Assembly: GCF_024297185.1 (NCBI RefSeq)
Contig: NZ_JANCTD010000004.1
Location: forward strand, 372,001-436,000
Origin: Lewinella sp. JB7
GTDB taxonomy: Bacteria > Bacteroidota > Bacteroidia > Chitinophagales > Saprospiraceae
DNA: 64,000 bases
Direction: 5' to 3'
Shown: piece after piece, positions 63,691 through 64,000 of the stretch
How the letters are laid out: each line of letters starts with the position of its first letter
How positions within the stretch are numbered: the first letter of the stretch is position 1
Notes under the pieces: model-generated
Seen by the model: only the letters and a program-made list of their open reading frames with translations
Told to the model about the DNA's origin: nothing
Database searches by the model: none
Translations under genes and position numbers: made by a program

Positions 63691-64000
63691 TTAGGGGAGA
63701 TCTTCTTGCTTCAGGTATTGGTCCAGCCGGTCGCGCCCGAACTGATTGACGATGCCGTTGAAGTGGTAGCTGCTGTGCTGACGGATGATGTCCGAGAGCG
63801 GACGCTCCTGCGCCGGAAATACTCCGCGGTCCACCACCATCATGGTCATGCCCACGTAGAGGTTGGCGATCACCTCGGCGTCGATGTCGGCCCGGTAGAG
63901 CCCTTCTTCCATGCCCCGCTCGAGATTAGTCGCCACGCTCCGCAGGAACTCGCGTTGGTGGGCCATAATCATCGAATGAAACAGTTCGGGGTAGTACTTG
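63691..64000 (-). CDS. TetR-family regulator, C-terminal part (partial)
   Basis: Only the C-terminal part is visible; the gene runs off the right edge. The tail contains KYYPELFHSMIMAHQREFL and LERGMEEGLYRADIDAEVIA, then LYVGMTMMVVDRGVFPAQ. That matches the ligand/dimerisation domain of TetR/AcrR proteins, where GLYR.DID is common. The DNA-binding helix-turn-helix is outside the window. It ends 10 nt before the tolC-like gene, so it is the first known gene of the efflux operon and probably represses it. Confidence 0.82.
   Translation of the reverse strand, partial: KYYPELFHSMIMAHQREFLRSVATNLERGMEEGLYRADIDAEVIANLYVGMTMMVVDRGVFPAQERPLSDIIRQHSSYHFNGIVNQFGRDRLDQYLKQEDLP

Overview
The window looks like chromosome of a GC-rich Bacteroidota, most likely a Saprospirales/Lewinella-type bacterium (inference). 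The evidence is two proteins with type IX secretion C-terminal sorting domains, a TonB-dependent receptor with a CarboxypepD-like N-terminal domain, RemB/Wzi-like and ExbB/ExbD envelope proteins, carboxynorspermidine decarboxylase, and TAnnTTTG-like -7 promoter elements. No ribosomal RNA, CRISPR array, integrase or insertion sequence was seen.

Layout. 1-3.2 kb: end of an L-arabinose locus (araA 3' end, secreted aldose epimerase, Na+/sugar symporter). 3.2-3.9 kb: SGNH esterase. 4.08-5.14 kb: a gene-free composite tandem repeat with a 113-bp period. 5.2-8.5 kb: a secreted DUF1080 hydrolase and two secreted Gfo/Idh/MocA oxidoreductases, probably for 3-keto sugars. 8.6-20.4 kb: mostly housekeeping genes (gcvP, WD40 protein, phosphopantetheinyl transferase, gamma carbonic anhydrase, DksA-like protein, ferredoxin, RemB-like protein, nspC, DMT exporter, OmpH-like protein), plus a 53-aa two-helix membrane protein. 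20.4-21.7 kb: diadenylate cyclase, a PLDc_N protein and an array of six 26-bp hairpins. 21.7-31.1 kb: two M20 peptidases, an FKBP isomerase, a Tricorn-like protease and a TonB receptor. 31.3-34.4 kb: nitroreductase, Uma2, DUF5655 and argH.

34.4-44.6 kb is an accessory surface locus with long AT-richer gene-free stretches. It holds two large type IX-secreted proteins sharing a PKD + GGGW domain + sorting-domain tail, a decayed second sorting domain, a very acidic secreted protein and a two-helix ion channel. 44.7-50.6 kb: ABC exporter, DUF2461, glycosyltransferase, a second DUF1080 protein and an MFS transporter. 50.65-52.1 kb: an AT-richer relic of an RHS polymorphic toxin (core end plus a cysteine-effector domain, broken by two in-frame stops) with an overlapping putative immunity gene. 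52.1-54.6 kb: ExbB / membrane protein / ExbD / ExbD. 54.67-54.92 kb: tRNA-Ser(GGA) and a duplicated, broken tRNA-Ser copy. 55.1-64 kb: TatD, RNase HI, and a minus-strand run tetR-tolC-adaptor-RND permease-ruvX-def.

Most genes are ordinary. The least explained signals are the two structured non-coding repeat arrays, the RHS relic, the surface-protein locus with its sorting-domain relic, the broken tRNA copy, and a recurring promoter element placed 3-5 nt before start codons, which implies leaderless mRNAs.
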